Below, piece by piece: positions 18,021 through 27,700 of a DNA stretch of 64,000 nucleotides (the first letter of the stretch is position 1; each line of letters starts with the position of its first letter). A program made the translations under genes and the position numbers. The notes beneath the pieces were generated by a model. It worked only from the letters and a program-made list of their open reading frames with translations. It searched no databases and was not told the DNA's origin. The stretch spans positions 62,001 to 126,000 of the forward strand of contig JAFKKV010000029.1 of assembly GCA_017304475.1 (NCBI GenBank). The letters are read 5' to 3'. Source of the stretch: Hyphomicrobiales bacterium. Its GTDB lineage: Bacteria > Pseudomonadota > Alphaproteobacteria > Rhizobiales > Phreatobacteraceae.

Positions 18021-18968
18021 GTGACGCAATCGCAGCAACAGCGCGCAGAGGACGGCCACGCCGGAACCATGCGGTCCGGGCGGTCCGACGCCTGGCTCGG
18101 CCTTGCCTGCGGCACGGGCGCGGCGCTGATCTGGGGTGTGCAGGCGGTGGTCTCGCGCCAGTCGGTTGCCGACGGCCTGAGCGCCGCCGATGTCACCGTG
18201 CTGCGCTTCGTCGCCGCCGCCATCGTGCTTCTGCCCTTCGCGCTGAAGCACGTGCGGCCCTTCCCGGTCGGTCCGATCGGCTGGTCGCGGTCGATCATCC
18301 TGACCTTGCTGGCCGGCGCGCCCTACAGCCTGGTCCTGGTCGGCGGCTCGACTTTTGCCCCCGCCTTGCACACCGCCGTGGTCACGCCCGGTCTCATTCC
18401 GGTGCTGGCGGCGGGCCTCGCCTTTCTTGTGCTGGGCGAGCGGCCGTCGCCGCGCCATCTGATCGGTCTCGGCCTGATCATCGCCGGCGTGATCATCTTC
18501 GCCTGGCAGTCGCTTGCAGGAGCGCCGGCACGCGAAGGCGCCTGGCGCGGCGATCTGCTCTTCGTCCTGGCCGCGGTCATGTGGTCGGTCTTCGGCCTGC
18601 TCGCGAAGCGCTGGAAGACCGAGGCGCTGGGACTGACGGTCACCATTTGCCTCCTGTCGGTGATCGCAGCGCCGCTACTCGCCGCGGCGGTGCCGCTGCA
18701 CATGGCCGGTGCCAGCTTCCAGGCGCTGGCGCTGCAGGCGATCTATCAAGGCATTCTCGTCGGCGTGGTGTCGCTGTTTCTCTACGCCAAGGCCAACGCT
18801 ATCCTCGGCGCATCGCGGGCCGCCTTGTTCCTGCCGCTCGTACCGGCGGTCGCCGCGGTCGCCAGCACGCTCCTGCTCGGCGAGTGGCCCTCGGGACTGG
18901 AAATCCTGGGGATGGCGGTCGCCATGGCCGGCATGACGCTGGCTCTGCGGCCGGCGCCGAGGCCCTGA
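18021..18968 (+). CDS. EamA/DMT-superfamily transporter
   Basis: 315 residues, inner-membrane protein with ten hydrophobic helices in two homologous EamA halves (first half about residues 25-165, second about 175-312). Family signs include the LRFVAAAIVLLPFAL start of TM2 and FLVLGERPSP at the end of the first half, mirrored by LLLGEWPSGLE in the second. The start is taken as the GTG at 18021; an ATG at 18069 would remove 16 polar residues before TM1 and is equally possible. Such proteins export amino acids or other small metabolites; this one's substrate cannot be told. Confidence 0.88.
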   Translation: MTQSQQQRAEDGHAGTMRSGRSDAWLGLACGTGAALIWGVQAVVSRQSVADGLSAADVTVLRFVAAAIVLLPFALKHVRPFPVGPIGWSRSIILTLLAGAPYSLVLVGGSTFAPALHTAVVTPGLIPVLAAGLAFLVLGERPSPRHLIGLGLIIAGVIIFAWQSLAGAPAREGAWRGDLLFVLAAVMWSVFGLLAKRWKTEALGLTVTICLLSVIAAPLLAAAVPLHMAGASFQALALQAIYQGILVGVVSLFLYAKANAILGASRAALFLPLVPAVAAVASTLLLGEWPSGLEILGMAVAMAGMTLALRPAPRP

Positions 18969-19433
18969 GCGATCCGTCCGGAACGAGGGCACGATTGCCT
19001 GTATTACCAGGGGCACGGGACCGAATGGCGGCTTCTATGCGCGGTCGGCGCCGGATGCCGCCCGTCGAGCGACCGCGCCGCGGCACGGTGATGATCGTCC
19101 GTCCGCCCCTACTGGCAGTCACATGTTTGGTAGGAGGGCGCAGATCGAAACCTCGCATTCGTCGCTCAGACGCCGAGGCTTTGGAACAGCCAAGAAATTG
19201 CGGCAGCGCGTGGCGAACGGCTCCTTGGCCGTCAAGAGCGAGCGGGCAGGTCGCGTGGCCCGGCACTGTAGGCGGCAACGTAGCCCGAACAAATACGTGA
19301 TCCGTCGGGCTCGCGAGGGACCGCGACAACTACGACGAAATCGTGGAGAACAGGCTCGACCTTGCGCGCCGGGGGGCAGCGTATTGCGTGCCGCGACAGG
19401 TCAGGGTTGATCCGGCGTCATTGGAGGGGGCGG
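18969..19433. other. Intergenic region before ugd
   Basis: 465 bases between the DMT transporter and ugd, both on the plus strand. It must contain the ugd promoter, but no strong sigma-70-like pair or hairpin terminator was found. Short open frames cross it in several phases without ribosome sites or recognisable products. GGAGGGGG at 19421-19430 is the ugd ribosome-binding site. Confidence 0.4.
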
Positions 19434-20786
19434 ATGCGCGTTGCGATGATTGGGGCGGGCTATGTGGGCCTGGTCTCCGGCGCATGTCTTGCTGACTTCG
19501 GTCACACCGTCTCATGTATCGACAAGGACCGCGCCAGGATCGCGGCGCTGAACCGTGGCGAAATTCCGATTTATGAGCCGGGCCTTCAGGATCTGGTGAC
19601 GGCCAATATGCGGCAGGGCCGCCTGTCCTTCGCGGCCGATCTCACCGAAGCGGTTCGCGGTGCCGACGTCGTCTTCATTGCCGTCGGCACGCCGTCGCGC
19701 CGGGGCGAAGGCGGCGCTGACCTCTCCTTCGCCTACCAGGCGGCGCGCGACATCGCGGCGGCGTTGGAGCGCTACACCGTCGTCGCCACCAAATCGACCG
19801 TGCCGGTCGGCACCGGCGACGAGGTCGAGCGGATCATCCGCGAGGCGCGCCCGGACGCCGACATGTCCGTGGTGTCCAATCCTGAATTTCTGCGCGAAGG
19901 CGCGGCGATTTCCGATTTCAAGCGGCCTGCCCGGATCATCGTCGGGACGGAGGACGAGCGCGCCGCGGCGGTGATGCGCGAACTTTATCGGCCGCTCTGC
20001 CACGATCATGCGCCGCTCGTGGTCGTCTCGCGGCGCACGGCGGAACTGAGCAAATACGCAGCCAACGCCTTCCTCGCCACCAAGGTGACATTCATCAACG
20101 AGATCGCGGATCTGTGCGAGAGGGTCGGGGCCGACGTGCAGGACGTGGCGCGCAGCATCGGGCTCGACGATCGCATCGGTGCTCGATATCTCGATGCGGG
20201 GCCGGGTTACGGCGGTTCGTGCTTTCCCAAGGATACGCTGGCCTTGATCAGGACGGCACGGGAGCATGGCGCAGCGAGCCGGATTGTCGAGACGGTGGTC
20301 GCCGTCAATGACGAGCGCAGGCTGGCAATGGCGCGCAAGGTCGTGGCTGCCTGTGGCGGAGAGGTCCGCGACAAGCGCGTCGCCGTCCTGGGCCTGACCT
20401 TCAAACCCAATACCGACGACATTCGCGAGGCGCCGTCGATCGCCGTGGTGAGCGCATTGCAGGAGGCCGGTGCCCGGTTGCGCGCCTACGATCCCGAGGG
20501 AATGGCACAGGCCCGCTTGGTCCTTCCAGACGTGGACTACGCCGACGACGCCTATGCCTGCGCGGAGGGGGCAGACGTGCTCGTCATCATGACCGAGTGG
20601 GATGCGTTCCGCACCCTCGACCTGGAGCGGCTCGGCCGGCTGATGCGGCACCTCGTTCTCGTCGACCTGCGCAACATCTATCGTCCGGACGAGGCCAGGC
20701 GACACGGTTTCACCTATGTTGGCATCGGCCGGCCGGGACTCGATCATTCGCCTGAAGCACGAGACCTGAAGGCCGCCACCCGGTGA
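19434..20786 (+). CDS. ugd: UDP-glucose 6-dehydrogenase
   Basis: 450 residues, converts UDP-glucose to UDP-glucuronate with two NAD+. The N-terminal Rossmann motif (MIGAGYVGLVSGACLADFGH), VGTPS, the central helix (AELSKYAANAFLATKVTFINE) and the catalytic Cys263 (GYGGSCFPKDT) are all intact. The C-terminal UDP-binding domain (LGLTFKPNTDDIREAPS) is complete. The ATG at 19434 has a strong GGAGGGGG site; earlier in-frame codons lack family features. The stop overlaps the GTG of the next gene by four bases, so product UDP-glucuronate is probably passed straight to the epimerase. Confidence 0.96.
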   Translation: MRVAMIGAGYVGLVSGACLADFGHTVSCIDKDRARIAALNRGEIPIYEPGLQDLVTANMRQGRLSFAADLTEAVRGADVVFIAVGTPSRRGEGGADLSFAYQAARDIAAALERYTVVATKSTVPVGTGDEVERIIREARPDADMSVVSNPEFLREGAAISDFKRPARIIVGTEDERAAAVMRELYRPLCHDHAPLVVVSRRTAELSKYAANAFLATKVTFINEIADLCERVGADVQDVARSIGLDDRIGARYLDAGPGYGGSCFPKDTLALIRTAREHGAASRIVETVVAVNDERRLAMARKVVAACGGEVRDKRVAVLGLTFKPNTDDIREAPSIAVVSALQEAGARLRAYDPEGMAQARLVLPDVDYADDAYACAEGADVLVIMTEWDAFRTLDLERLGRLMRHLVLVDLRNIYRPDEARRHGFTYVGIGRPGLDHSPEARDLKAATR

Positions 20787-21898
20787 AGACGCCCTCGAAC
20801 GATGGCCCGCTCATGCCCGAGCCCCGGTCGCCGCGATCGGCGCCGGATGGCGCGGGCGCACGCATCCTGATCACCGGCGCAGCCGGTTTCATCGGCTTTC
20901 ACACGGCGCGACGGCTTCTGGACGACGGGGCGCAGGTCTTCGGGGTCGACAATCTGAACGACTATTATGACCCTGGTCTGAAGCAGGCGCGCCTTGCCTT
21001 GCTTGCGCGGACCGAGGGTTTCGCGTTTCGGCGGGCCGACATCGTCGATGCGCCACAGCTGATGGACATCGTCGCGGATTTCCGCCCGACCGCCGTCATC
21101 CATCTCGCGGCCCAACCTGGCGTGCGTCACTCCCTCGACAACCCCTCTGCCTATGTCTCGGCGAACCTTTCCGGCTTCCTGAACATTCTCGAGGCCTGCC
21201 GCCACCACCCGGTGAAGCACCTCATCTACGCCTCTTCGAGCTCCGTCTACGGCGCGAACGGCAAGGCGCCATTTTCGGAGCACGACAGGGCAGACCATCC
21301 GGTCTCGCTTTATGCCGCCACCAAACGGGCCAACGAGCTGATGGCGCACAGCTACGCGCATCTGTTCAAGGTACCGTCGACAGGTCTGCGCTTCTTCACC
21401 GTCTACGGTCCCTGGGGCCGTCCGGATATGGCCTACTACAAATTCACCCGCGCCATCTGCCGCGGCGAGCCGATCGAGCTCTACAACGAAGGCAGGATGC
21501 AGCGCGATTTCACCTATATCGACGATGTCGTCGAGGCGATCGCGGCGCTCGTCGACAGGCCAGCCCGGCCAGACCCGGATTTCGACGCCAATCGCCCGGA
21601 TCCTGCAATCGGAGCCGCGCCCTATCGGATCTACAATGTCGGAAACCGCAATCCGGTAACGCTCGACCGCTTCGTCGCCGCGATCGAGGCCGCACTCGGA
21701 CGCAAGGCGCTGCGCCGACTGCTTCCGATGCAGCCTGGCGACCTGCCGCGGACATTTGCCGACATCCACGACCTCTCCGCCGCCATCGGCTTTGCACCAG
21801 GCACTTCGATTGAAGACGGCGTGCACCGCTTCGTGGCCTGGTACTGTGAATATGCCGGAGAGCCCGCGCTGAATCCGGCCGGGCCTCACCGCGTCTAG
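20783..21898 (+). CDS. NAD-dependent epimerase, UDP-glucuronate 4-epimerase type
   Basis: 371 residues, extended SDR. Marks are the NAD motif ITGAAGFIGFHTARRL, the DNLNDYYDPGLKQARL stretch typical of UDP-glucuronate 4-epimerases (GAE/CapI group), the catalytic SSS-V-G region and the Tyr-X3-Lys motif (SLYAATKRANELM). RFFTVYGPWGRPDMAY is also characteristic. It should interconvert UDP-glucuronate and UDP-galacturonate for surface polysaccharide or LPS. The GTG at 20783 overlaps the ugd stop (GTGA); an ATG at 20813 is an alternative that removes ten residues. No glycosyltransferases follow, so the polymer genes lie elsewhere. Confidence 0.93.
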   Translation: MKTPSNDGPLMPEPRSPRSAPDGAGARILITGAAGFIGFHTARRLLDDGAQVFGVDNLNDYYDPGLKQARLALLARTEGFAFRRADIVDAPQLMDIVADFRPTAVIHLAAQPGVRHSLDNPSAYVSANLSGFLNILEACRHHPVKHLIYASSSSVYGANGKAPFSEHDRADHPVSLYAATKRANELMAHSYAHLFKVPSTGLRFFTVYGPWGRPDMAYYKFTRAICRGEPIELYNEGRMQRDFTYIDDVVEAIAALVDRPARPDPDFDANRPDPAIGAAPYRIYNVGNRNPVTLDRFVAAIEAALGRKALRRLLPMQPGDLPRTFADIHDLSAAIGFAPGTSIEDGVHRFVAWYCEYAGEPALNPAGPHRV

Positions 21899-22204
21899 AT
21901 GAGGCGCCTCGTCGCGCTCGGGCGTCTTCGGCCACCTGCCGTCCCGGCCGCGCAAGCGCGGATTTTCGGATAGGTGGCGAGCGTGGTCTCGATCGCGCCG
22001 GCCGGAGCCCTTGGCCGATCCCATGGGCACGCCTTGGCCCGGTCTGCTTGCTGATCGAAACGATCTTGCCGCCGCGTGATACCGGGCGGACACCCCGCAC
22101 GATGGGCCGCGGCGTCATGCGGGACAGCCCGACAGGGGGCCCGGGGCCGGAGCCTGCGGGAACAGGGGCGTCCCGGTCGGACCTCATGGCGTCGAGATGC
22201 CTGT
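21899..22204. other. Intergenic region between convergent genes
   Basis: 306 bases between the ends of the epimerase gene (plus) and the small exported-protein gene (minus). A terminator is expected here but no clear hairpin plus T-run was seen. No gene was recognised. Confidence 0.4.
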
Positions 22205-22717
22205 TCATGGCGCGTCCGGCGTCGCGATGGCGATGCCGAACAGACGCCATTGTCCGGCAACGACCTGGAACGAGAGGTCGAAGCGGATGGCCTGGGGGCG
22301 GGTCGGGATCGAGCCGGCGAGCTGCAGCATGCCGCGCTGGTCGAGCGCGGGCGGCGTCGTGAATTGCGGCGCCAGAAGCGCGGCGCCATAGAGATCAAAA
22401 TTCCGCCGTCGCAGATCGACAAAGCTCTGGCCTAGATCGGCCGCGGTGTTGCGGGCCTGGAAATCGGGCGCGGCCAGGTCGCGCAGGACCGTGTAGTTGC
22501 CCGAGCGATTGGCGTCGTTGAGCGTCAGCAGCGTTGACCGGACCAGGTACTGCGCCTGGGCCGGCGTGACGGGGGGCGGGGAGGGTGCGGGAGTGGCCGC
22601 GGGGGCAGGCGAGCGCTGCTGAGCCATGGCTGTTCGGTCGGCACCACAGGACAGCAGCAGCACAAGCGCGATCAGGACCGGCCATGCCGGTTTCACGGCG
22701 TGGTCGCGCGCACCCAT
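22205..22717 (-). CDS. Small exported protein coupled to the autotransporter, unknown function
   Basis: 170 residues. The N-terminus is an export signal: basic start, hydrophobic core PVLIALVLLL, a Cys at 24 (LLSC, possible lipobox) and an AMA-QQ site at 32 that fits signal peptidase I. A proline/alanine-rich linker follows (about 36-53), then a ~110-residue domain (YLVRSTLLTLNDANRSGNYT to the end) with mixed alpha/beta character, possibly NTF2-like; that is a guess. Its ATG overlaps the autotransporter stop as TGATG, so the two are translated together and the product may be an accessory or chaperone for the adhesin. I do not recognise the family. Confidence 0.75.
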   Translation of the reverse strand: MGARDHAVKPAWPVLIALVLLLSCGADRTAMAQQRSPAPAATPAPSPPPVTPAQAQYLVRSTLLTLNDANRSGNYTVLRDLAAPDFQARNTAADLGQSFVDLRRRNFDLYGAALLAPQFTTPPALDQRGMLQLAGSIPTRPQAIRFDLSFQVVAGQWRLFGIAIATPDAP

Positions 22718-24528
22718 CACCAGCCCACGCGCAGCCCGACGCGTCCGCCCATTCCGCCGCCATTGGTGCCATAGGTTATACCGCCATTGGCCTGCACATT
22801 GCTGCCGAGCCGCACTGAAGCGCTGACGGCGAGAGCGTTCGTGCCCTGGAACGTGCCCCAGTTCATCGACATGGCGAAGGTCTCGTTGGGCAGCAGCCAC
22901 GGCGTGCCCGACATGGCGAGCGCCATGGAAACGCCGTTGAGCGCCTTGCTGGTCCTGTTGTCGAGGTCGTTGAGGCGGTTGTAGATGCCCGCGATCTGGC
23001 CATTGATGGCGGCAATATCTCCGATACCGGCCAGCCCGAGCCCGCTAAGCGTCGAGGACGCCAGATTGCCGGCGGCATCCGTGGTGACGATTTGCGTCGG
23101 GCCGCTCTGGGCGGCCCGGCTCGCGCCCGATGTGATGCCGGCCATGGTGTAGGTATTGGCGGCGGTGCCGAAGGCCTGCTGGTTGGCGCGCGTCGCGGCG
23201 GCGCCGTTGCCGATCGCAGTGGAGTTGGCGAAGGTCGCCGAGGCCCCCTTGCCGAAGGCGGACGCATTCGCACCGGTGGCGTTCGCGCCATTGCCCACGG
23301 CGGTATTGGCGACGCCGTCTCCGCTCGCATTGGCGTCGAGCCCCAGCGCGACATTCGCACTGCCGTCACCGCCGGCCTGGGCGCCGGCACCGCTCGCGAG
23401 GTTTCCGGCATTGGCGCCACGCGCATTGGCGAGAAAGCCGTTCGCGGCATTGTAGCTGCCGGCGCCGCTGGCATTGGCGCCGTCGCCGGTCGCGACGTTG
23501 CGGCTCCCCGCGCCGCTGGCATTGGCATTCAGGCCGGTCGCGACATTGGAGCTGACCGCACCGCTGGCATTCGCGCCCGACCCCGATGCGATATTGTTGC
23601 TGTTGTTGCCGCCGGCATTGGCGTTCCGGCCGGTCGCGGCGTTGAAGCTTGCGGCGCCACTGGCATTGGCACCATCACCGGTCGCGATGTTTCTGCTGCC
23701 GGCGCCGCCGGCATTGGCGTTCAAGCCTGTGGCGATATTGGCGCTGCTGGCGCCGCTGGCATTCGCGCCGGTCCCGGAGGCGACGTTGTTGCTGCCGTCG
23801 CCGCGGGCAATGGCGTTGACGCCGGTGGCGGCATTGGCGCTGTTGTCGCCACTCGCATTCGCGGAGCCCCCGGATGCGAGATTGCCGGCATTGGCGCCGC
23901 TCGCATTGGCCAGAAAACCGGTCGCGGCGTTGTAACTGCCGGCACCGCTGGCATTGGCGCCGTCACCGGTCGCGATGTTTCGGCTCCCCGAGCCGCTGGC
24001 ATTGGCGTTCAAGCCGGTCGCGACATTCGAGCTGACGGCTCCGCTGGCATTCGCGCCGGCCCCGGAGGCGGTGTTGTTGCTGGCGTCGCCCTGGGCGTTG
24101 GCGACATAGCCGGTCGCGCTGTTCCGGCTGCCGGCGCCACTGGCATTGGCCCCGTCTCCGGTTGCCGTATTGGCGCTGCCGCCGCCGCTGGCATTGGTGT
24201 TGTTGCCATAGGCGGAATTGCTGGAATTGCTGCCAGAGGCATTGGCAAGACCGGTGGCGGTATTGCCGCTATGGTCGCCGCTGGCATTGGCCGAGGTGCC
24301 GATCGCGGTATTGTTGCTGCCGAGCGCGCCGCTGCCATTGGCATTGCTGCCGCAGGCGAAGTTGGCGCCGCTGCCGACCGCCGTAGCGCCTTGCGCGGAG
24401 TTGCCGCCATCGACGCAGACGAACTGGGCTCGCGCCGGTCCTACGCCGACGCCAGCGGCGATCGCGGTAACGAACGCGGCCGCGGCCAGCCGCGTCGCCC
24501 CCGCCCGGGTGGTCCTCGACATCGTCAT
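22717..24528 (-). CDS. Trimeric autotransporter adhesin, YadA type
   Basis: 603 residues, outer-membrane adhesin of the type V secretion group. A signal peptide (to about ARA-QF, residue 35) precedes a head of Ala/Asn/Gly/Ser repeats (about residues 45-440), a short stalk and neck, and a C-terminal YadA anchor of about 100 residues (GIGDIAAINGQIAGIYNRLN coiled coil, then four amphipathic strands ending ...LRVGW with a terminal aromatic). The head repeats are mostly 16 residues (NASGAGSRNIATGDGA), unlike the 14-residue YadA unit, with three 14-residue copies just before the neck. The ATG at 24528 is chosen over a TTG at 24540. It is divergent from a SARP-type regulator and overlaps a small exported protein at its end. 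Confidence 0.92.
   Translation of the reverse strand: MTMSRTTRAGATRLAAAAFVTAIAAGVGVGPARAQFVCVDGGNSAQGATAVGSGANFACGSNANGSGALGSNNTAIGTSANASGDHSGNTATGLANASGSNSSNSAYGNNTNASGGGSANTATGDGANASGAGSRNSATGYVANAQGDASNNTASGAGANASGAVSSNVATGLNANASGSGSRNIATGDGANASGAGSYNAATGFLANASGANAGNLASGGSANASGDNSANAATGVNAIARGDGSNNVASGTGANASGASSANIATGLNANAGGAGSRNIATGDGANASGAASFNAATGRNANAGGNNSNNIASGSGANASGAVSSNVATGLNANASGAGSRNVATGDGANASGAGSYNAANGFLANARGANAGNLASGAGAQAGGDGSANVALGLDANASGDGVANTAVGNGANATGANASAFGKGASATFANSTAIGNGAAATRANQQAFGTAANTYTMAGITSGASRAAQSGPTQIVTTDAAGNLASSTLSGLGLAGIGDIAAINGQIAGIYNRLNDLDNRTSKALNGVSMALAMSGTPWLLPNETFAMSMNWGTFQGTNALAVSASVRLGSNVQANGGITYGTNGGGMGGRVGLRVGW
23160..24290 (-). repeat. 48-base tandem repeats coding the adhesin head
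   Basis: About 21 imperfect units of 48 bases (16 residues) run through the head-coding part of the adhesin gene, followed by three 42-base units near 23160-23285. The order of unit types (…VATGLNA, …IATGDGA, …AATGFLA) recurs three times, pointing to duplication of multi-unit blocks rather than single units. Direct sequence reading; unit boundaries are approximate. Confidence 0.85.
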
Positions 24529-24705
24529 ATGTGCCCCCAAAACCCTCCGGTCCCCCCATCGATGTCGGGAACGCGGCGCCTCGGGAGCGACTATTCGGGC
24601 CGCCGTCTTGGCCGGCGTTAATCAAGCGTTACACGGGTGTTAATTCTGTCGGCGCGACACTCGATGCGTGTAGGGTGTCCCTTTCCGGAAGCCGGCATCG
24701 TGGCA
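24529..24705. promoter_or_regulatory. Divergent control region, adhesin and SARP regulator
   Basis: 177 bases between the two divergent starts. It is more AT-rich than its surroundings at 24615-24650. GTTAAT occurs twice (24617-24622 and 24639-24644, 22 bases apart). The first copy is part of TTAA-N7-TTAC (24618-24632), which resembles the TTAA-N7-TTAA half-sites bound by the alphaproteobacterial cell-cycle regulator CtrA, with one mismatch. Binding by CtrA or by the neighbouring regulator is inference. Confidence 0.4.
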
Positions 24706-27700
24706 ATGCGCGTGAGCGAAGTGCAGAACAGCGGACAGTTCCCAAGATTCGGTCTCTCGCTGCTTGGACGCTTCGAGCTCACCGCAGGCGGCGACACCGT
24801 CCTCCTGCCGAGCAAGAAGCTTGCGGCCTTGCTGGCCTATCTGGCCTGTACGGCGCCTGAACCTCAACCGCGCGAGAAGCTGGCCAACCTGCTTTGGGGG
24901 TCGCATTTCGAGACGCAGGCGCGGCAGAACCTGCGCCAGGCGCTGTTTCGGCTGCGCCGGGTGCTCGGACAGGATGCCCTGGTCAATAGCGAGGATGATG
25001 TCAGGCTCGCACCCGGCGTGGTCGATTGTGACGCAGTCCGCTTCGCGGCCTTGCTCGCCGAGGGAAGCCAGGGATCGCTCGCCGCGGCCGCCGATCTCTA
25101 CCGGGATCCATTGCTGGCCGACCTGAACATCGCTGAAGACGCATGGTCGGATTGGCGCGCTGCCGAGCGGAGCCGGCTGGAGGACATGGCGGTCGATGCG
25201 CTGGTCGGTTTCGGCCAGCAGGAATTGCGTTCGGGACGTCCGGCATCCGCCCTCAAGAGCGCCAACCGGGCCATCGCGGTGAATGTCCTGCGCGAGGATG
25301 CGCATCGGCTGACCATTCAGGCCCTGGCCGCCGCGGGACGCAAGGCCGAGGCGCTCCGGCACTACCAGGATCTCGTCACGCTGCTCAGGCGCGAGCTCAG
25401 CACGGAGCCCGATGCGGCCACCCAGGCGCTGGCGGCGGAACTGCGCAGCGCAAGGTCGCCGGGCATCCCGCCGATGGGCGAGCCCGACCACGGTTCGAAC
25501 CGGGCGTTCGAGGCGAGGACCGAGGCCGGGATTGCCCCGGCGCGAGCGGACGAGGCCTCGACCCCGGCAGGGGGCGGCGCGGCAGGGCTCGAACGGCGTC
25601 AATTGACGGTCCTGGCCTGCCATGTGATCGCCCCGGCGCCCTTGCAGGCAGGACTCGACCCCGAGGACCTGCATGATCGAACCCTTGCCTTCCATCGGGC
25701 GGTCACCGATGCGGCGGCCGCGTTTCACGGATTTGTCGCGCAATATCAGGGCAATGGCGCCCTGGTTTATTTCGGCTATCCGGTCGCTGACGAACATGAC
25801 GCGGAGCGGGCGATCCGCGCCGGCCTTGCTATTATCGATGCGGTTGGTGCGCTGGAAGCGCCTCACGGCATCACATTGCGGGCGAGTGTCGGCATCGCCA
25901 CCGGGCTCGTTGTCGTGGGCGGAAGACCGGGACAGGGCGATGGCCGGCAGCCCATTGCGATCGGCGAGACGCCGGACCTGGCGGAGTGGCTGCGGGGCGG
26001 CGCCGAGCCCGGCGAAGTCGTCATTGCCGCCGGCACGCGCCGGCTGGTTGGGCGCATGTTCGACCTGCGCGCGCTGCCGGCCATCGCGGTGAAGGGGCTG
26101 CCGCAGCCGGTGGCGGCATGGCAGGTGCAGGGCGAGGCAGCCGGGATGAGCCGTTTCGAGGCCCGCCGTGGTGATGCCTCATACCCGCTTGTCGGCCGGC
26201 GGGAGGAGATCGAGCTTCTCTCGCGCCGATGGGAACAGGCCAGGCTCGGCGCCGGCCGCGTCGTGGTCATCTCGGGCGAGCCTGGGATCGGCAAATCGCG
26301 CATCGCCGAGAGCCTGCTGGCCGAGCTCGGTCGCAGGCCTCACGCGCGCTTTCGCTATTTCTGTTCGCCCCATCATGCCCATAGCGCGCTTCATCCGTTC
26401 ATTGCCCATATCGAGCGGGATGCCGACTTCGAGGCCGGCAGCAGCGCTGCCGCGAGGCGCGACCGGCTGGAAGCATTGCTCGCCCCGACATCGGCCAGCC
26501 TGTCACGCGACGTGGCGCTCGTCGCCGAGCTGCTGGGCTTGCCGGCCGAGGGCCGCTCGCCGGCCCTGGCGGTTGATCCGCAACAGAAGCGCGAGATGGT
26601 CCTCGGCGCGCTGCTCGGCCGGCTCGTCACCGCCGCGGAGCAGGGGCCGATCCTGATCGTGTTCGAGGACGTTCACTGGATGGATCCGACATCGCTGGAT
26701 CTGCTCGAGCGGTTGATCGCGCGGGCGGCCAGGCTGCCGGTCCTGCTCATCGTCACGGCCCGTCCCGAATTCCAGCCCATGTGGATCGGCCAGCCGCATG
26801 TGACGATGCTGCCCTTGAGCCGCCTCGGCCAGGATGACGGCGCCGGCATCATCGGCGGGGTGGCGCGGAACAAGGCACTGCCCGAGGACATCGTCGAGCA
26901 GATCCTGGCGCGCACCGACGGGGTGCCGCTGTTCATCGAGGAACTGACGCGCACGCTGCTCGAGAGCGGGTTTCTGCGCGAAATGGCGGACAGCTACGCC
27001 GTCGACGGGCCACTGCCGCCGCGCGCCATTCCGACGACGTTGCAGGCGTCCCTCGCGGCCCGCCTCGACCCGCTCGGCGAGGCGCGGGATGTCGCTGTGA
27101 TCGGCGCGGCGATCGGACGGGAATTCTCCCACGCGCTGATCGCGGCGGTGTCGGCCTTGCCTCCGACGGAGCTCGACGCCGCGCTCGCGCGGCTGGCGGC
27201 CTCCGGCCTCATCGCGCGTCGAGGCACGCCTCCGGACGCCCACTACGCGTTCAGGCACGCGCTGATCCAGGATGCCGCCTATGGCTCCATGCTCAAGAGC
27301 CGGCGGCGGCAGCTGCATCAGGGCATCGCCGAGGCGCTGGTCGAGCATTTCCCGGCTTTGGCCGAAAACCAGCCGGAGATCGTCGCCCACCATTTCGCCG
27401 AGGCGGGGCTCACCGGCGAGGCCTTCGGCTATTGGGTCAAGGCAGGGCACCTGGCGCAGGCGCGCTGGGCCAACCGCGAGGCGGCTGGCTTTTTTGAACG
27501 CGCGCTCCATGCCCTGGAGACCTTGCCGGAAACCCGCGAGGCGCTGGAACAGGCCGTCGATCTGCGCTTCGACCTGAAGACCTCGCTGTTTCCGCTCGGG
27601 CAGTTCCAGCGCATCGTCGGCCATCTGCGCGAGGCCGAAGGCCTGGCCAGGCGGCTCGATGACCAGAGCAGGCTCTGTCAGTTCTACGTTCATATGTGTC

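Noticed and set aside
23160..24400. CRISPR-like array
   Set aside because: The regular 48-base periodicity is coding repeats in frame inside an autotransporter gene; there are no constant repeats with unique spacers and no cas genes.
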